23,453 nt of DNA from Acidobacteriota bacterium (GCA_021802085.1 JAKAAZ010000021.1:1-23453), one strand, 5' to 3'. Positions 8,468-17,385 are shown, numbered from the stretch's first letter. The notes: generated by a model from the letters alone, not told the origin. Made by a program: numbers and translations.

Positions 8468-9352
8468 ATGGACTGGAAGACCAAACGCGTCACCGCAATT
8501 CTGGAACTGGCGCTCATCGAAGACCACGCCACCCGCGATGCCACCACTGAGCTCACACTCGATCCAAAGTTGCCTGCTTCGGCTACTATCCTGGTCAAGC
8601 AGGATTGTATTCTGGCTGGGTGGGAAGTGATTCCGCGCGTGCTGGAAGTTTTCCGCAAGCTCGATGCCGGTCCGTCGCGGCGCTTTGAAGTGGTGCATCA
8701 TCCCGAGATGTTCGATGGCGTGCGCGTGCATAAAGGACAGGCCATTGCGGTGATCCGGGGCAACGCTCGCACAATTCTCGCCTGTGAGCGCGTAACGTTA
8801 AATTTTCTGCAACGCATGTGCGGCATTGCCACGGAGACGCGCAAGTATGTCGACGCGGTCAAAGGAACGGGCGCCATTATCCTGGACACCCGCAAAACCG
8901 TGCCCGGCCTGCGACTGCTGGATAAGTATGCGGTGAGCTGCGGCGGCGGCCAGAACCACCGCATGGACCTCGCCGATGGCGTGCTGATCAAGAACAATCA
9001 TATTTCCCTGGGCGGTGGGGTCGCCAAGGTTCTGGCGCTTGCGCTGAAACTGCGCAAACCTGGCCAAAAAATTCAAGTTGAGGTTCGTTCCTTCGAGGAA
9101 CTTGAGGAAGCCCTGGCGGGTCGGGCTGATTCGCTGCTGCTGGATAATATGACGCCTGCGGAAGCCAAGCATGCCGTCAATATTGCGCGCAAGCACACTG
9201 CGAACATTCCCATCGAAGTCTCCGGAGGGATCACATTGGAAACCGTTCGAAAGTATGCACAGACCGGCGTGACTTATATTTCCGTCGGTGCGCTCACCCA
9301 TTCCGTCACGGCGATTGATTTGAGCATGCGGATTACTGCGGAACTTTTTTAG
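8468..9352 (+). CDS. nadC: Nicotinate-nucleotide pyrophosphorylase (quinolinate phosphoribosyltransferase)
   Basis: Converts quinolinate and PRPP to nicotinate mononucleotide, CO2 and pyrophosphate in de novo NAD synthesis. The 294-aa length fits. Family motifs are clear: LIEDHATRDATT near the N-terminus, ERVTLNFLQRMCGIATET, ILDTRKTVPGLRLLDKYAVSCGGGQNHRMDLADGVLIKNNH, VEVRSFEELEEAL, LLLDNMTPAE and VSGGITLETVRKYAQTGVTYISVGALTHS. The basic residues of the DTRKT and NHR segments bind quinolinate and phosphoribosyl phosphates in the family. It sits 3 nt after valS and 11 nt before birA, so it is probably co-transcribed with these other cofactor genes (birA for biotin, coaX for CoA). nadA and nadB are not in the window. 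Confidence 0.96.
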   Translation: MDWKTKRVTAILELALIEDHATRDATTELTLDPKLPASATILVKQDCILAGWEVIPRVLEVFRKLDAGPSRRFEVVHHPEMFDGVRVHKGQAIAVIRGNARTILACERVTLNFLQRMCGIATETRKYVDAVKGTGAIILDTRKTVPGLRLLDKYAVSCGGGQNHRMDLADGVLIKNNHISLGGGVAKVLALALKLRKPGQKIQVEVRSFEELEEALAGRADSLLLDNMTPAEAKHAVNIARKHTANIPIEVSGGITLETVRKYAQTGVTYISVGALTHSVTAIDLSMRITAELF

Positions 9353-9363
9353 ATCGCTATACC

Positions 9364-10200
9364 ATGATGGACACTCTAGATTCCGATGCTTTGCTCGCGG
9401 CCATCCAAGGTACGATCTTCGCCGGGAAACTGCACATCTTTCCTTCCATCGAATCGACAAACACGTATGCCATGCAACAGGGTGCAAAAGGCGCACTGCA
9501 CGGCTCAGTCTATGTTGCCGAGGAGCAGACTGCGGGGCGTGGACGCGGTGACCATGCGTGGCATTCTGAGCCGTACGCCGGGCTCTACGTCAGCGTGCTT
9601 CTGCGTCCAGAACTGAAACCCGCCGATTCTCTCTGGCTTTCGCTCGCCGCGGGACTCGCGGTTTTGCAAACGATAGAAAATGTAACAGGATTAGTTGCTG
9701 ATATCCGCTGGCCGAATGATGTGCTTTTTGGAAGCCGGAAAGTTGGCGGCATTCTGACCGAGATGAATGCTGAAGCAACACGGGTACGCTACGCGGTCAT
9801 CGGAATCGGCATCAATGTGAACCATCGACAATTTCCCCCTGAACTGCGCGACATGGCTACATCTCTGCGCCTGGAGGCCGACCGTGTTCCACTACGGCAA
9901 GACTTGCTGGTCGCGATTTTGGAAGCTCTGAACGCCGAATTGGACGTACTTATCAAGCCAGCCACTTTCTCGGAAGCGGCACGGGGAATTCTGCGGCGCA
10001 TCGAACAAAATTCCACCTGGATTCGCGGGAAACAAGTCTTCGTAGAGGAAGGCGAGGGATACACTGGCATCACAGCGGGGCTGGACAGCAGCGGATTCCT
10101 GCGCGTGCGAACCCCGGCCGGAGTCCGCACGGTTTTATCGGGCGGCGTTCGAGCAATCACGAAAACTCCATTGGAAGCGAACCATGTTACTGGCGATTGA
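9364..10200 (+). CDS. birA: Biotin--[acetyl-CoA-carboxylase] ligase, monofunctional type
   Basis: Makes biotinyl-5'-AMP and transfers biotin to the lysine of carrier proteins such as AccB. The catalytic domain shows ESTNTYA (30-36), EEQTAGRGRGDHAWHS with the GRGRG adenylate loop at 58-62, and RWPNDVLFGSRKVGGIL (115-131) with K126 as the catalytic-type lysine. IGIGINVN and a C-terminal SH3-like domain follow. At 278 aa it lacks the N-terminal winged helix of E. coli BirA, so it should not act as a biotin-operon repressor. Tandem ATGs at 9364 and 9367 are equivalent candidates. Its end overlaps coaX by 17 nt. Confidence 0.93.
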   Translation: MMDTLDSDALLAAIQGTIFAGKLHIFPSIESTNTYAMQQGAKGALHGSVYVAEEQTAGRGRGDHAWHSEPYAGLYVSVLLRPELKPADSLWLSLAAGLAVLQTIENVTGLVADIRWPNDVLFGSRKVGGILTEMNAEATRVRYAVIGIGINVNHRQFPPELRDMATSLRLEADRVPLRQDLLVAILEALNAELDVLIKPATFSEAARGILRRIEQNSTWIRGKQVFVEEGEGYTGITAGLDSSGFLRVRTPAGVRTVLSGGVRAITKTPLEANHVTGD

Positions 10201-11014
10201 CGTTGGCAACACCAACACGGTGCTGGGCCTGTTCGATGAAGCGGGCGTGCGCATCGCCGACTGGCGCCTGACCACGCAGCGCGAACAAACTGTGGATGAA
10301 TACGGAGTCTTGTTCCGCAATCTTTTTTCCCTGCGCCAGATTGAGGTTTCGTCGGTAACTGCGATCATCGTTTCCTCCGTCGTGCCCCCGCTCGACACCA
10401 CTCTGAAGGGAATGTGCGAACGCTACTTTGGTCAGAAGCCACTATTTGTCGAACCTGGAGTCAAGACCGGACTCTCCATTCACACGGATAACCCAGCGGA
10501 AGTGGGAGCGGACCGCATCGTGAACTGCGTTGCTGCATTTCAGAAGTACGGCGGCCCATGCATTGTTGTCGATCTCGGGACGGCGACGACCTTCGACGTT
10601 GTCTCCCGGAAAGGAGAATTTATCGGCGGCGCCATCGCGCCAGGCCTTGGCATTTCCGCGGACGCATTGTTTTCTCGTGCCGCCCGGCTGATGCGTGTGG
10701 ACATTCGTCGGCCAACCAAAGTTATCGGCACCAATACCGTCGAGCACCTGCAGATCGGCTTATATTACGGATACCTCGGCCTGATCGACGGCATTCTGGA
10801 ACGGTTGCTTCGGGATCTCGGCATGGAAGCGCGCGTGATCGCCACCGGAGGTCTCGCCAACCAACTGGCACAGGATTCCAAATACATTTCTCTGGTCGAT
10901 GACTGGCTCACACTGGAAGGGCTGCTGCTGGTCCACCAACGCAATAGTGGAGCCAAGCGTGCATCCAGCCCCCGCCAGCATGTGCGGAAAGTTCCCAACC
11001 CGCTGAAGGCATAA
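10184..11014 (+). CDS. coaX: Type III pantothenate kinase
   Basis: Catalyses the first step of coenzyme A synthesis, phosphorylating pantothenate. The ASKHA-fold motifs are visible: MLLAIDVGNTNT (phosphate-1, with D6), VSSVVPPL, the pantothenate-side segment GLSIHTDNPAEVGADRIVN, VVDLGTATTFDVV (phosphate-2), GGAIAPGLGIS and VIATGGLA. The 276-aa length is only slightly over the usual 250-260; about 18 basic/polar residues at the C-terminus are extra. The gene starts inside the last codons of birA, an arrangement that fits the frequent birA-coaX pairing seen in other bacteria and suggests translational coupling. Confidence 0.96.
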   Translation: MLLAIDVGNTNTVLGLFDEAGVRIADWRLTTQREQTVDEYGVLFRNLFSLRQIEVSSVTAIIVSSVVPPLDTTLKGMCERYFGQKPLFVEPGVKTGLSIHTDNPAEVGADRIVNCVAAFQKYGGPCIVVDLGTATTFDVVSRKGEFIGGAIAPGLGISADALFSRAARLMRVDIRRPTKVIGTNTVEHLQIGLYYGYLGLIDGILERLLRDLGMEARVIATGGLANQLAQDSKYISLVDDWLTLEGLLLVHQRNSGAKRASSPRQHVRKVPNPLKA

Positions 11015-11022
11015 ACCGACCC

Positions 11023-11748
11023 TTGCAGAACTATTTCAATTACTACACGGAGATCGAAGAACACTTCCAGCGCCGGCGCGGCACGCTGCTCATGCTGTCC
11101 ACGCTGGACTGGTCGCTGATCGCGATGTGGCAGGAAGCTGGGTTTCCATTGGAAGCAGTCCTGACGGGGATTGACGCTACATTTGAAAAGTATGCTGCGC
11201 GGCGTGCCAAGGGACGCGTGCGTCGCATCAATGGGCTTGCCTATTGCGCGCAGGAAGTTCTTCGCGCGGTGGAAGACATGCATGAAGCGGCAACCGGCGC
11301 TCTCCGTAAACAGGCGCCGACGCCAGAGGAAACTGGGTTTGAGACCTCCCGAATCGCCGCGTATTTACGCCAGAACGCTGCCCTGCTGCAAGGCTGTACA
11401 ACCCCTGAAAACGCGCAGCCCACGTTTGCTGAAATGTCCCGCAGGCTGGCAGAAATAGCAGCATCCATGGAAAGCGAGAACGATGAGAGCAACCGTGCGT
11501 TCTCCACGGAATCTCTTGAACAGCAATTGCTCGTGTTGGAAGACCAGTTGTTTGCTGTGCTGCAGGCATTCACGCCGCCGGAAAATCTGCTTGCCCTGCG
11601 CGAGCAGTCGGCGCGGGAACTGGCTCCCTATCGCAGCCGTTTGCAGACCATGCAGATTCGGCAGATTGAACAACAGTTTCTCCGTCGCTGTTTATTCCAG
11701 CAGAACAATCTTCCTCGCCTGAGCCTGTTCTACATGCGCCAGATATGA
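11023..11748 (+). CDS. Conserved-looking protein of unknown function
   Basis: I do not recognise a named family. The 241-aa product has no signal peptide or membrane segment and is predicted cytosolic and mostly helical. The N-terminal part (NYFNYYTEIEEHFQRRRG, then LSTLDWSLIAMWQEAGFPLEAVLTGIDATFEKY) looks structured and rich in aromatic residues. A glutamine/glutamate-rich second half (SLEQQLLVLEDQLFAVLQAF, QTMQIRQIEQQFLRRCLF) could form coiled coil. The TTG start at 11023 is preferred because it keeps the structured FNYYTEIEEHF segment; the next ATG, at 11092, would remove it. GAAGG at 11004-11008 is a rather distant ribosome-binding site. The stop overlaps the next ATG by 4 nt (ATGA), so it is probably translated together with the rRNA methyltransferase and may work with RNA, but that is only guilt by association. 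Confidence 0.75.
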   Translation: MQNYFNYYTEIEEHFQRRRGTLLMLSTLDWSLIAMWQEAGFPLEAVLTGIDATFEKYAARRAKGRVRRINGLAYCAQEVLRAVEDMHEAATGALRKQAPTPEETGFETSRIAAYLRQNAALLQGCTTPENAQPTFAEMSRRLAEIAASMESENDESNRAFSTESLEQQLLVLEDQLFAVLQAFTPPENLLALREQSARELAPYRSRLQTMQIRQIEQQFLRRCLFQQNNLPRLSLFYMRQI

Positions 11749-13067
11749 AGCTGACGATTGAGAAGGTCATTTACGGCGGTCAGGGTCTGGCGCGGATTCC
11801 AGTGGACTCGGATGCTCGCAGCGGCATGAGCGTCTTTGTGCCTTTCACGCTGCCCGGAGAAGTCGTGGAAGTCGAAATTACCCAACAGCATCGCGGCTAT
11901 TGCATCGGCGAGGCACGCGAAATTGCGAAAGTCTCCGAGTTTCGCGCGGATCCGCCCTGTCCGTGGTTCGGAACCTGTGGCGGCTGCCATTTGCAGCACA
12001 GCGTCTATCCATATCAGCTGGATCTGAAACAACAAATGCTGGTGGAAAGCCTTACCCGTGCCGGCGTCCGCGAGCTGCCGCCTGTATCGTTGCTCGCTGG
12101 CGAATCCCTGGGGTATCGCAACAGAGTTCGTCTCCAGGTGCAAACGAAGCCGGAATTTTCCATCGGGTATCGTCAGGCGAAATCGCATCGGATGACGGCA
12201 ATCGATCGCTGCCCAATTGCTGCGCCTTTGTTGGAGCACTGCATTGGCCTCCTGCATTCGCTCGGCGCGCGAGGTTCGTTCCCTGCGGATACGCAGGAGG
12301 TGGAAATCTTTACCAACCACGATGAGTCCAAACTCTTCATGACGATGTGGACCAGCCGCCACTCGCGTTCCCAACTGATCAGGTACAAAGAATTCTTTGC
12401 GAATTTGCAAAAGGAAATTTCACAATTGAGTGGCGCACAAGTGCTCGCGGTTGAGAAAGGGGAACTTGCTACGGCCAGACCCCATTTGCAATGGGGTCGT
12501 CAACACGTGAACTTTCGTGTGGCCGGACGAGAATATATCGTAGGCGCGGGATCGTTCTTTCAGGTGAATCGTATACTGCTGGACGAATTCGTGGCCGCTG
12601 TTATAGACGACGAATGCGGTTCATGCGCCTGGGATCTCTTCGCCGGTGTGGGACTTTTTTCTTTGGCGCTGATGGAGCGGTTTCAGCGCGTCATCGCAGT
12701 CGAATCCAACCCTTCGGCACTGAAGGATCTGCGTCAGAACCTGCATCACTCCACAACCACCGGGGCAACCGCGAAAGAAATCCAATCCGATACGCTGACC
12801 TTTCTTCAACATGCGTTGCAGCGGCAAGAGCCTGCACCCGATCTTATTTTGCTCGATCCTCCACGCGCTGGAGCAGGCGTCGAGGCATGCAATCTGATGG
12901 CCCGGTCGAACCCGCGCAAGATCGTCTATGTTTCCTGCGATCCAGCCACGTTGGGTCGCGATCTTGGCGCATTGACACAATCCGGCTACCGCCTCCGTCG
13001 CTTGCAGTTGGTCGACATGTTTCCGCAAACTTACCACATGGAAACCATCGCGACGCTCGAGCGCTAA
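11745..13067 (+). CDS. rlmD: 23S rRNA (uracil-5-)-methyltransferase, RlmD/RumA type
   Basis: A SAM-dependent RNA m5U methyltransferase of 440 aa. An N-terminal TRAM domain (residues 1-60, KLTIEKVIYGGQGLAR) is followed by a [4Fe-4S] cluster set: C72, C78, C81 (CPWFGTCGGC) and C156 (DRCPI). The methyltransferase domain has SFFQVN, the SAM loop WDLFAGVGLFSLAL, AVESNPSAL, LLDPPRAGAG, the nucleophile C398 in VSCDPATLGRD and the general base E433 in YHMETI. This separates it from folate-type enzymes such as TrmFO, also encoded in the window. Which uridine it modifies (RlmD, RlmC or another RNA) is not certain from motifs, so the symbol is a best guess. Confidence 0.9.
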   Translation: MKLTIEKVIYGGQGLARIPVDSDARSGMSVFVPFTLPGEVVEVEITQQHRGYCIGEAREIAKVSEFRADPPCPWFGTCGGCHLQHSVYPYQLDLKQQMLVESLTRAGVRELPPVSLLAGESLGYRNRVRLQVQTKPEFSIGYRQAKSHRMTAIDRCPIAAPLLEHCIGLLHSLGARGSFPADTQEVEIFTNHDESKLFMTMWTSRHSRSQLIRYKEFFANLQKEISQLSGAQVLAVEKGELATARPHLQWGRQHVNFRVAGREYIVGAGSFFQVNRILLDEFVAAVIDDECGSCAWDLFAGVGLFSLALMERFQRVIAVESNPSALKDLRQNLHHSTTTGATAKEIQSDTLTFLQHALQRQEPAPDLILLDPPRAGAGVEACNLMARSNPRKIVYVSCDPATLGRDLGALTQSGYRLRRLQLVDMFPQTYHMETIATLER

Positions 13068-13200
13068 AGCGGCTCCATCGCAGGTGTATCCAGCGAGACT
13101 GGAGTTTCGCTCGATCTTTTCCGTTAAGAAAAGCTGCACCACGGCGTTCTCTACCGGGGTATAGTAACCGTGGAACTGCTTCACGTTCGCAGGCTCCATC
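13068..13200. other. Intergenic region before comEC
   Basis: 133 bp between rlmD and comEC. It holds a weak AT-rich hairpin (CTTTTC 13116-13121, loop CGTTAA, GAAAAG 13128-13133) without a T-tract and a -10-like TATAGT at 13160-13165 without a convincing -35 box. A possible ribosome-binding site (GCAGG) lies about 8 nt ahead of the comEC ATG. On the minus strand the region is open and reads as a protein-like stretch, described under findings. Confidence 0.3.
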
Positions 13201-15936
13201 ATGACCCTGTCCGCACCCCCAACGGAGACAGCACCGCCCACACGAAGACTGCGCGGGTATCAGCCAGCGCCCCTCCGGGCAACGCGGCACAGACTTCGAT
13301 TGGAGCGGCTGTCCCTCGCTAACGCGCCCATGCTGTTGGCAGCGGCTGGATTCTCCCTTGGAATCCTGGATGCGCACTGGGTCTGGCATCCTCCGCTGGT
13401 CCCCTTACTGGGTGTTGCGCTGGCAGCCGTGATTGTGTTGGTGGCGGTGCGGCGAGCCGTCCGCGTTCTGTGGCTGCCTTTGCTGCTGCTTTGGTTTGCA
13501 GCGGGACAATTCTGCGCGTTTGTGGCCCCCGTACACCCGGCCTCCGCGGCTCTGACTCAACTTGCCGACGGCCTCCAGCGTACTGTCAGCGGAACGGTAA
13601 CCGCGATCCGCTCCGCGCGCACAGAGACGCGAGCCTACCCCTATGGTCGGCAAGATGAAACAGAGCAGACACAGCAAATCGATCTCTCCCTGGATCATGT
13701 GGAGGGGTTCAACGCGCAGGCCGACTGGCAGGCCCCCGTGGCTGGCGGCCTGCGGCTGAATATCTACACCTCTCCTGGACAAGTGCTGCCACCGACGCGC
13801 TGTGGCGAGCGCCTGAACCTGGCGCTGCGCTTCCATACGCCAGAGCAGTACCTCGATCCCGGAGCGTGGGATTATCCAGCCTATCTTGCCCAGCATGGCA
13901 TTGCGGTCCTTGGCGGAGTGGAAGCGAGCGCGATCCACGTAGACGATGCGAGAGAGCGTCCTACCCTTGCATGCCTGGCTACGGCGGCGCAAACATGGGC
14001 AGGCACGCGGTTGGACCGGATTGCAAGCGTCAGCGCATCGTATCGATGGCTACCGCAATGGCTGCGCTTGACGCAGGAGGACAGCAGCGTGCTGAGCGCC
14101 ATGCTGTTCGGCGATCGCGCCCGCCTGCAACACTCCATGCGGAACGCCTTTGAACGCACAGGGTCCTTTCACCTGCTGGTAGTCTCCGGCCTGCACATTA
14201 CCATTGTGATCGGCCTGATTTTCTGGCTGGCGCGCAAGCTGCGCATGGGGCAGCTGTCGGCCACTCTGGCGGCAATCTCGCTCGCGTTGCCCTATGCATT
14301 CCTCACGGGCTTCGCTCCGCCTGTCCAACGCGCCCTGTGGCTGAGCGCCGTCTATCTCTTCAGCCGTATTCTCTACCGCGAACGGGCCGCTCTGAATGCC
14401 ATTGGAATCGCCGCCGTGGGCGTGCTGGCCCACAATCCTGCGGCGCTATTTGACGCCAGCTTCCAGATGACGTTCCTCGCCGTGCTGTCGATCGCGGGCG
14501 TCGCCATGCCGCTGATCGAGTCCACGCTGGCGCCTTACCTGCGAGGCGTTCGATTGCCCAGGCAACTTCGCCTCGACCCTTTTCTGCCTCCACGCGTGGC
14601 CCAGATGCGTGTAGCGTTACGGATGTATGTGGAGCGGCTGCGATATCTTGTTGGACCCCGTTGGGCGTGGCGCTTGCCGTTTGGGACCGTGCGCTGGGGA
14701 CTGCGAGGTACCGAGGCGTTGATTGTGGCATTTGTGGTGGAACTGGTCATGGTGTTGCCCATGGCCGTGTATTTCCATCGCATCACACTGTTGGCTCTGC
14801 CGGCGAACTTGCTCGGCCTGCCGCTGCTGGCATTCATGCTGCCGCTGGCTTTAGTGACATTTCTGCTGGGCTGCATTCATCCTGCTTTGGCAGTACCAAG
14901 CGGATCGTTGACGGCATTGCTGCTGCACGCCATCTCCTGGCTGATTCACCTGTTTGGCAATCTCGCGGCTTCGGGCCTGCGCACCCCCAACCCGCCCACG
15001 TGGTCTGTCTTCTGTTTTGCTGCTGCCTGGATTGCCGCACTGTGGATGGTTCGGATCTCCCGCCGCTGGAGGATGGTTGCGCTTGCCGCGATTTTTGTTG
15101 GCTCGCTGCTGGTGCTCTGGCCGATTCCGTTGACCCGCCACCGCGGAGCATTGGAGGTGACAGCGATCGACGTAGGCCAGGGAGATTCGCTGCTGATTGT
15201 CACTCCCGATGGCCATACCCTGCTGGTAGATGCGGGAGGCCCGATTGGCGGCCCGCGTACGGGAGATTCGCAATTTGATATCGGCGAGGATGTTGTCTCG
15301 CAATATCTCTGGTGGCGGCACATTCGCAGATTGGACGCCGTGGCGCTTACCCACGCGCACAGCGACCACATGGGCGGCATGCCGGCTGTCCTGAAAAATT
15401 TTCATCCGAAGGCCCTTTGGGTGGGCAACAATCCGATGATTCCGGAATATCGCGCCCTGCTGGCGCAGGCCCGGCAGGAGAGGATTCCGGTGGAGCGAAT
15501 GGCGGCCGGCGAACGCATTCTTTTTGGAGGCGTTCATGTGCGAATTCTTGCGCCGGCTGCAATGTATCACCCCGGACCAAGCGCGTCGAATGACGATTCA
15601 CTCGTTATGCGCGTGCGTTACGAAAAAACCGCCGCACTGCTCGAAGGAGATGCGGAAGCTCCTGTGGAAGAGCGGATGGTTGCGACCGAACCGCTGGAGG
15701 CAGGGCTTTTGAAGGTGGGTCATCACGGGAGCAATACTTCCACCATTCCATCGTTTCTGGCCGCCGTTCATCCTGAATTCGCTGTGATCTCGGTTGGTCG
15801 TCACAATCCATTCGGCCATCCGCGGATGTCCGTGCTCGATGAACTGGGAGCTGCGCGCGTCCGCGTCTATCGCACCGACACACTCGGGCTCAGCAGCTTC
15901 CTATTGAATGGGGCCACTATTCAGCCCACGCGCTGA
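13201..15936 (+). CDS. comEC: ComEC/Rec2 DNA-uptake channel with C-terminal metallo-beta-lactamase domain
   Basis: An inner-membrane protein of 911 aa for import of single-stranded DNA in natural transformation. Residues about 35-110 are hydrophobic segments; about 115-260 is an N-terminal soluble (OB/DUF4131-type) domain; about 300-640 is the polytopic Competence domain (FHLLVVSGLHITIVIGLIFW, SFQMTFLAVLSIAGVAMPL). From about 650 comes a metallo-beta-lactamase domain with VTAIDVGQGDSLLIV and the metal motif HAHSDH at 718-723, then LKVGHHGSNTST. All three parts of the long-form ComEC are present, so the gene looks intact. No other competence gene is in the window. It is the last plus-strand gene before the convergent DUF3108 gene, 45 bp away. 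Confidence 0.95.
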   Translation: MTLSAPPTETAPPTRRLRGYQPAPLRATRHRLRLERLSLANAPMLLAAAGFSLGILDAHWVWHPPLVPLLGVALAAVIVLVAVRRAVRVLWLPLLLLWFAAGQFCAFVAPVHPASAALTQLADGLQRTVSGTVTAIRSARTETRAYPYGRQDETEQTQQIDLSLDHVEGFNAQADWQAPVAGGLRLNIYTSPGQVLPPTRCGERLNLALRFHTPEQYLDPGAWDYPAYLAQHGIAVLGGVEASAIHVDDARERPTLACLATAAQTWAGTRLDRIASVSASYRWLPQWLRLTQEDSSVLSAMLFGDRARLQHSMRNAFERTGSFHLLVVSGLHITIVIGLIFWLARKLRMGQLSATLAAISLALPYAFLTGFAPPVQRALWLSAVYLFSRILYRERAALNAIGIAAVGVLAHNPAALFDASFQMTFLAVLSIAGVAMPLIESTLAPYLRGVRLPRQLRLDPFLPPRVAQMRVALRMYVERLRYLVGPRWAWRLPFGTVRWGLRGTEALIVAFVVELVMVLPMAVYFHRITLLALPANLLGLPLLAFMLPLALVTFLLGCIHPALAVPSGSLTALLLHAISWLIHLFGNLAASGLRTPNPPTWSVFCFAAAWIAALWMVRISRRWRMVALAAIFVGSLLVLWPIPLTRHRGALEVTAIDVGQGDSLLIVTPDGHTLLVDAGGPIGGPRTGDSQFDIGEDVVSQYLWWRHIRRLDAVALTHAHSDHMGGMPAVLKNFHPKALWVGNNPMIPEYRALLAQARQERIPVERMAAGERILFGGVHVRILAPAAMYHPGPSASNDDSLVMRVRYEKTAALLEGDAEAPVEERMVATEPLEAGLLKVGHHGSNTSTIPSFLAAVHPEFAVISVGRHNPFGHPRMSVLDELGAARVRVYRTDTLGLSSFLLNGATIQPTR

Positions 15937-15968
15937 TTCCAGGGCGTGAAGAGGATTTTTTTTCAGCG
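15931..15968 (+). terminator. T-tract and loose dyad between convergent comEC and DUF3108 genes
   Basis: CGCTGA (15931-15936) and TCAGCG (15963-15968) are perfect 6-bp complementary arms around a 26-nt loop that contains a run of eight T. The T-run follows the comEC stop by about 19 nt but is not preceded by a compact GC stem, so intrinsic termination is uncertain. In a 45-bp convergent gap some termination signal is expected, and this is the only candidate. Confidence 0.25.
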
Positions 15969-15981
15969 GATAGTGCCGGGT

Positions 15982-16755
15982 TCACTGATTGGCGGCATGT
16001 GTCAAACGCATCGTAATGGTTCCCCAGAATAAATGGGCGCGCACCTGCACCGGAAGATGCCGCGCATCGTTGGAATACCAGATCCAGATATCTCCGCGGT
16101 TCTTCACCACGCCGGCATCGGCGGTTGGTTGCACGCGTATCGCGGAAAAGTTTCCCGCCGGTGTCACCACTGTCTCCTTCGCTTCCACTTTGATCGTCAC
16201 AGTAATGACGTGACCTCCGTCGGCCAGTGGAAAGCGAAAATCGTGACCAACTTGTAGCGGTTGCGACGCAACATAAAAGATCCCGGAGAGGACATCCGTC
16301 ACGCACCCGGGGATCGGAGAAGTTTGCTGCTTGTATATCCCGGAGACCAGGTTCTTTTCACTTAGCTTTTGCAGGTGGCGTCCGTAGTCCAGCTCCATCA
16401 GGCCTGTCAGCCGCCGCCGTCCTTCCTGAATCTGTTTGCGATATTCGAACGAGCAGCCGCTCTTTCGATCGAACACACTGTCATAGCGGTCGTTTACCGG
16501 AAACAGAAGATTCACCGTGCCGATTGAAGCGGCCGTCGCTGCCACATGGACATTGGCGCCCTCTGCCTTCAGGTGAAACGTAGCCGTTCCAGCAGGAAAC
16601 ACGCGCCAGTCCACCGCATACGTCAGCGTTTCGTTTGCCGGCAGTTGAAACTGCGGATCGGGCGCAGGGAGGGCGGGCGTCTGAGCGCGCGCCGCCGAAA
16701 GCAAGGCGGCCACCAGTATCCATCCGGTTGCAAAGGTCACTAGAAATCTTTGCAT
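15982..16755 (-). CDS. Secreted DUF3108-domain protein
   Basis: A 257-aa exported protein. Signal peptide at 1-24 (core LVTFATGWILVAALLSAA, ARAQ cleavage). The rest is beta-rich: NETLTYAVDWRVFPAGTATFHLKAEG, then DRYDSVFDRKSGCSFEYRKQIQEGRR, DVLSGIFYVASQPLQVG, VEAKETVVTPAGNFSAIRVQP and DIWIWYSNDARHLPVQVRAHLFWGTITMRL. This pattern matches DUF3108, whose members are periplasmic or outer-membrane-associated and mostly uncharacterised; the fold resembles lipid-carrying envelope proteins, which is inference. It is the last gene of the LPS operon, 66 nt after the methyltransferase-like gene, with AAAAGGA just ahead of its ATG. Envelope function related to LPS or lipid traffic is plausible but not shown. 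Confidence 0.75.
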   Translation of the reverse strand: MQRFLVTFATGWILVAALLSAARAQTPALPAPDPQFQLPANETLTYAVDWRVFPAGTATFHLKAEGANVHVAATAASIGTVNLLFPVNDRYDSVFDRKSGCSFEYRKQIQEGRRRLTGLMELDYGRHLQKLSEKNLVSGIYKQQTSPIPGCVTDVLSGIFYVASQPLQVGHDFRFPLADGGHVITVTIKVEAKETVVTPAGNFSAIRVQPTADAGVVKNRGDIWIWYSNDARHLPVQVRAHLFWGTITMRLTHAANQ

Positions 16756-16821
16756 AGTCCTTTTCTTCGTTGCATTTGTCTCAACCGGAACCCATCGTAC
16801 AAATTTCGAAAACTGTGGCGA

Positions 16822-17385
16822 TCAGCGCCAAAGCAACATGCGTGCTGCCAGAACAAGGTACATGCATAACGAGCCCAAAAGCGAATTGTACTCGCGATGC
16901 TTGAGGTAAAGCTCGAAAGAAAATTTTCCTTTCTCCCCCGACTGCAAAGCCCAGGGCCGAGGCACCAATCGCGGCACGCGAAGTGCGTACTCCGCATATC
17001 CGGGAAATTCTGCTCGTAGAAACTCTTCTTCATCGAGGATCACTGGCCCATAAATAACGAGAAACAGAAGCGCCAATGCGACTGCAACCCAGATGCTGCG
17101 TGCCGCCAGCGCGAATCCGAAAGCGATCAAAATCGAGCCGAGGTACAAAGGGTTGCGTGTGTAGCCGTAGGGCCCCGTAATGGTCAGCTCCGTATTCTTT
17201 TTGACGTATCCGGAGGCATAGCCGCGCAGCAGAATTCCAGGAACTACCAGGATCAGGCTCGTCAGCAACGACTGGAACGACGGCCGGGCTAGGCAGAAAT
17301 AAACAATGACAAAAAGAAATCCCAGCGGGACGCGGATGCGCCGGGATATTTTTCTCCATCGAAGACGGAAGGTAGCCTCGCTCAC
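16822..17385 (-). CDS. Isoprenylcysteine/phospholipid methyltransferase-like membrane protein
   Basis: A 187-aa protein with about four hydrophobic segments (PLGFLFVIVYFCLA, LLTSLILVVPGILL, YLGSILIAFGFALAA, WVAVALALLFLVIYG). It carries the SAM-binding signature of the ICMT/PEMT superfamily: TGPYGYTRNPLYLGS (R77 to Y81) and DEEEFLRAEFPGYAEY (118-133). Bacterial relatives methylate lipids, isoprenoid-like or other small hydrophobic substrates; the substrate is unknown here. Its ATG overlaps the stop of the heptosyltransferase gene by 4 nt, so it is translationally coupled to LPS core synthesis, which suggests an envelope-lipid or LPS-modifying role (inference). Beyond residue 140 there is an extra C-terminal part with one more hydrophobic stretch. 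Confidence 0.8.
   Translation of the reverse strand: MSEATFRLRWRKISRRIRVPLGFLFVIVYFCLARPSFQSLLTSLILVVPGILLRGYASGYVKKNTELTITGPYGYTRNPLYLGSILIAFGFALAARSIWVAVALALLFLVIYGPVILDEEEFLRAEFPGYAEYALRVPRLVPRPWALQSGEKGKFSFELYLKHREYNSLLGSLCMYLVLAARMLLWR

Noticed and set aside
9364..11014. birA and coaX considered as one fused gene
   Set aside because: They overlap by 17 nt in different frames; they are separate ORFs, not a fusion.
13137..13165. Possible promoter for comEC
   Set aside because: TATAGT fits a -10 box, but the -35 position reads CACCAC, so the call is too weak.
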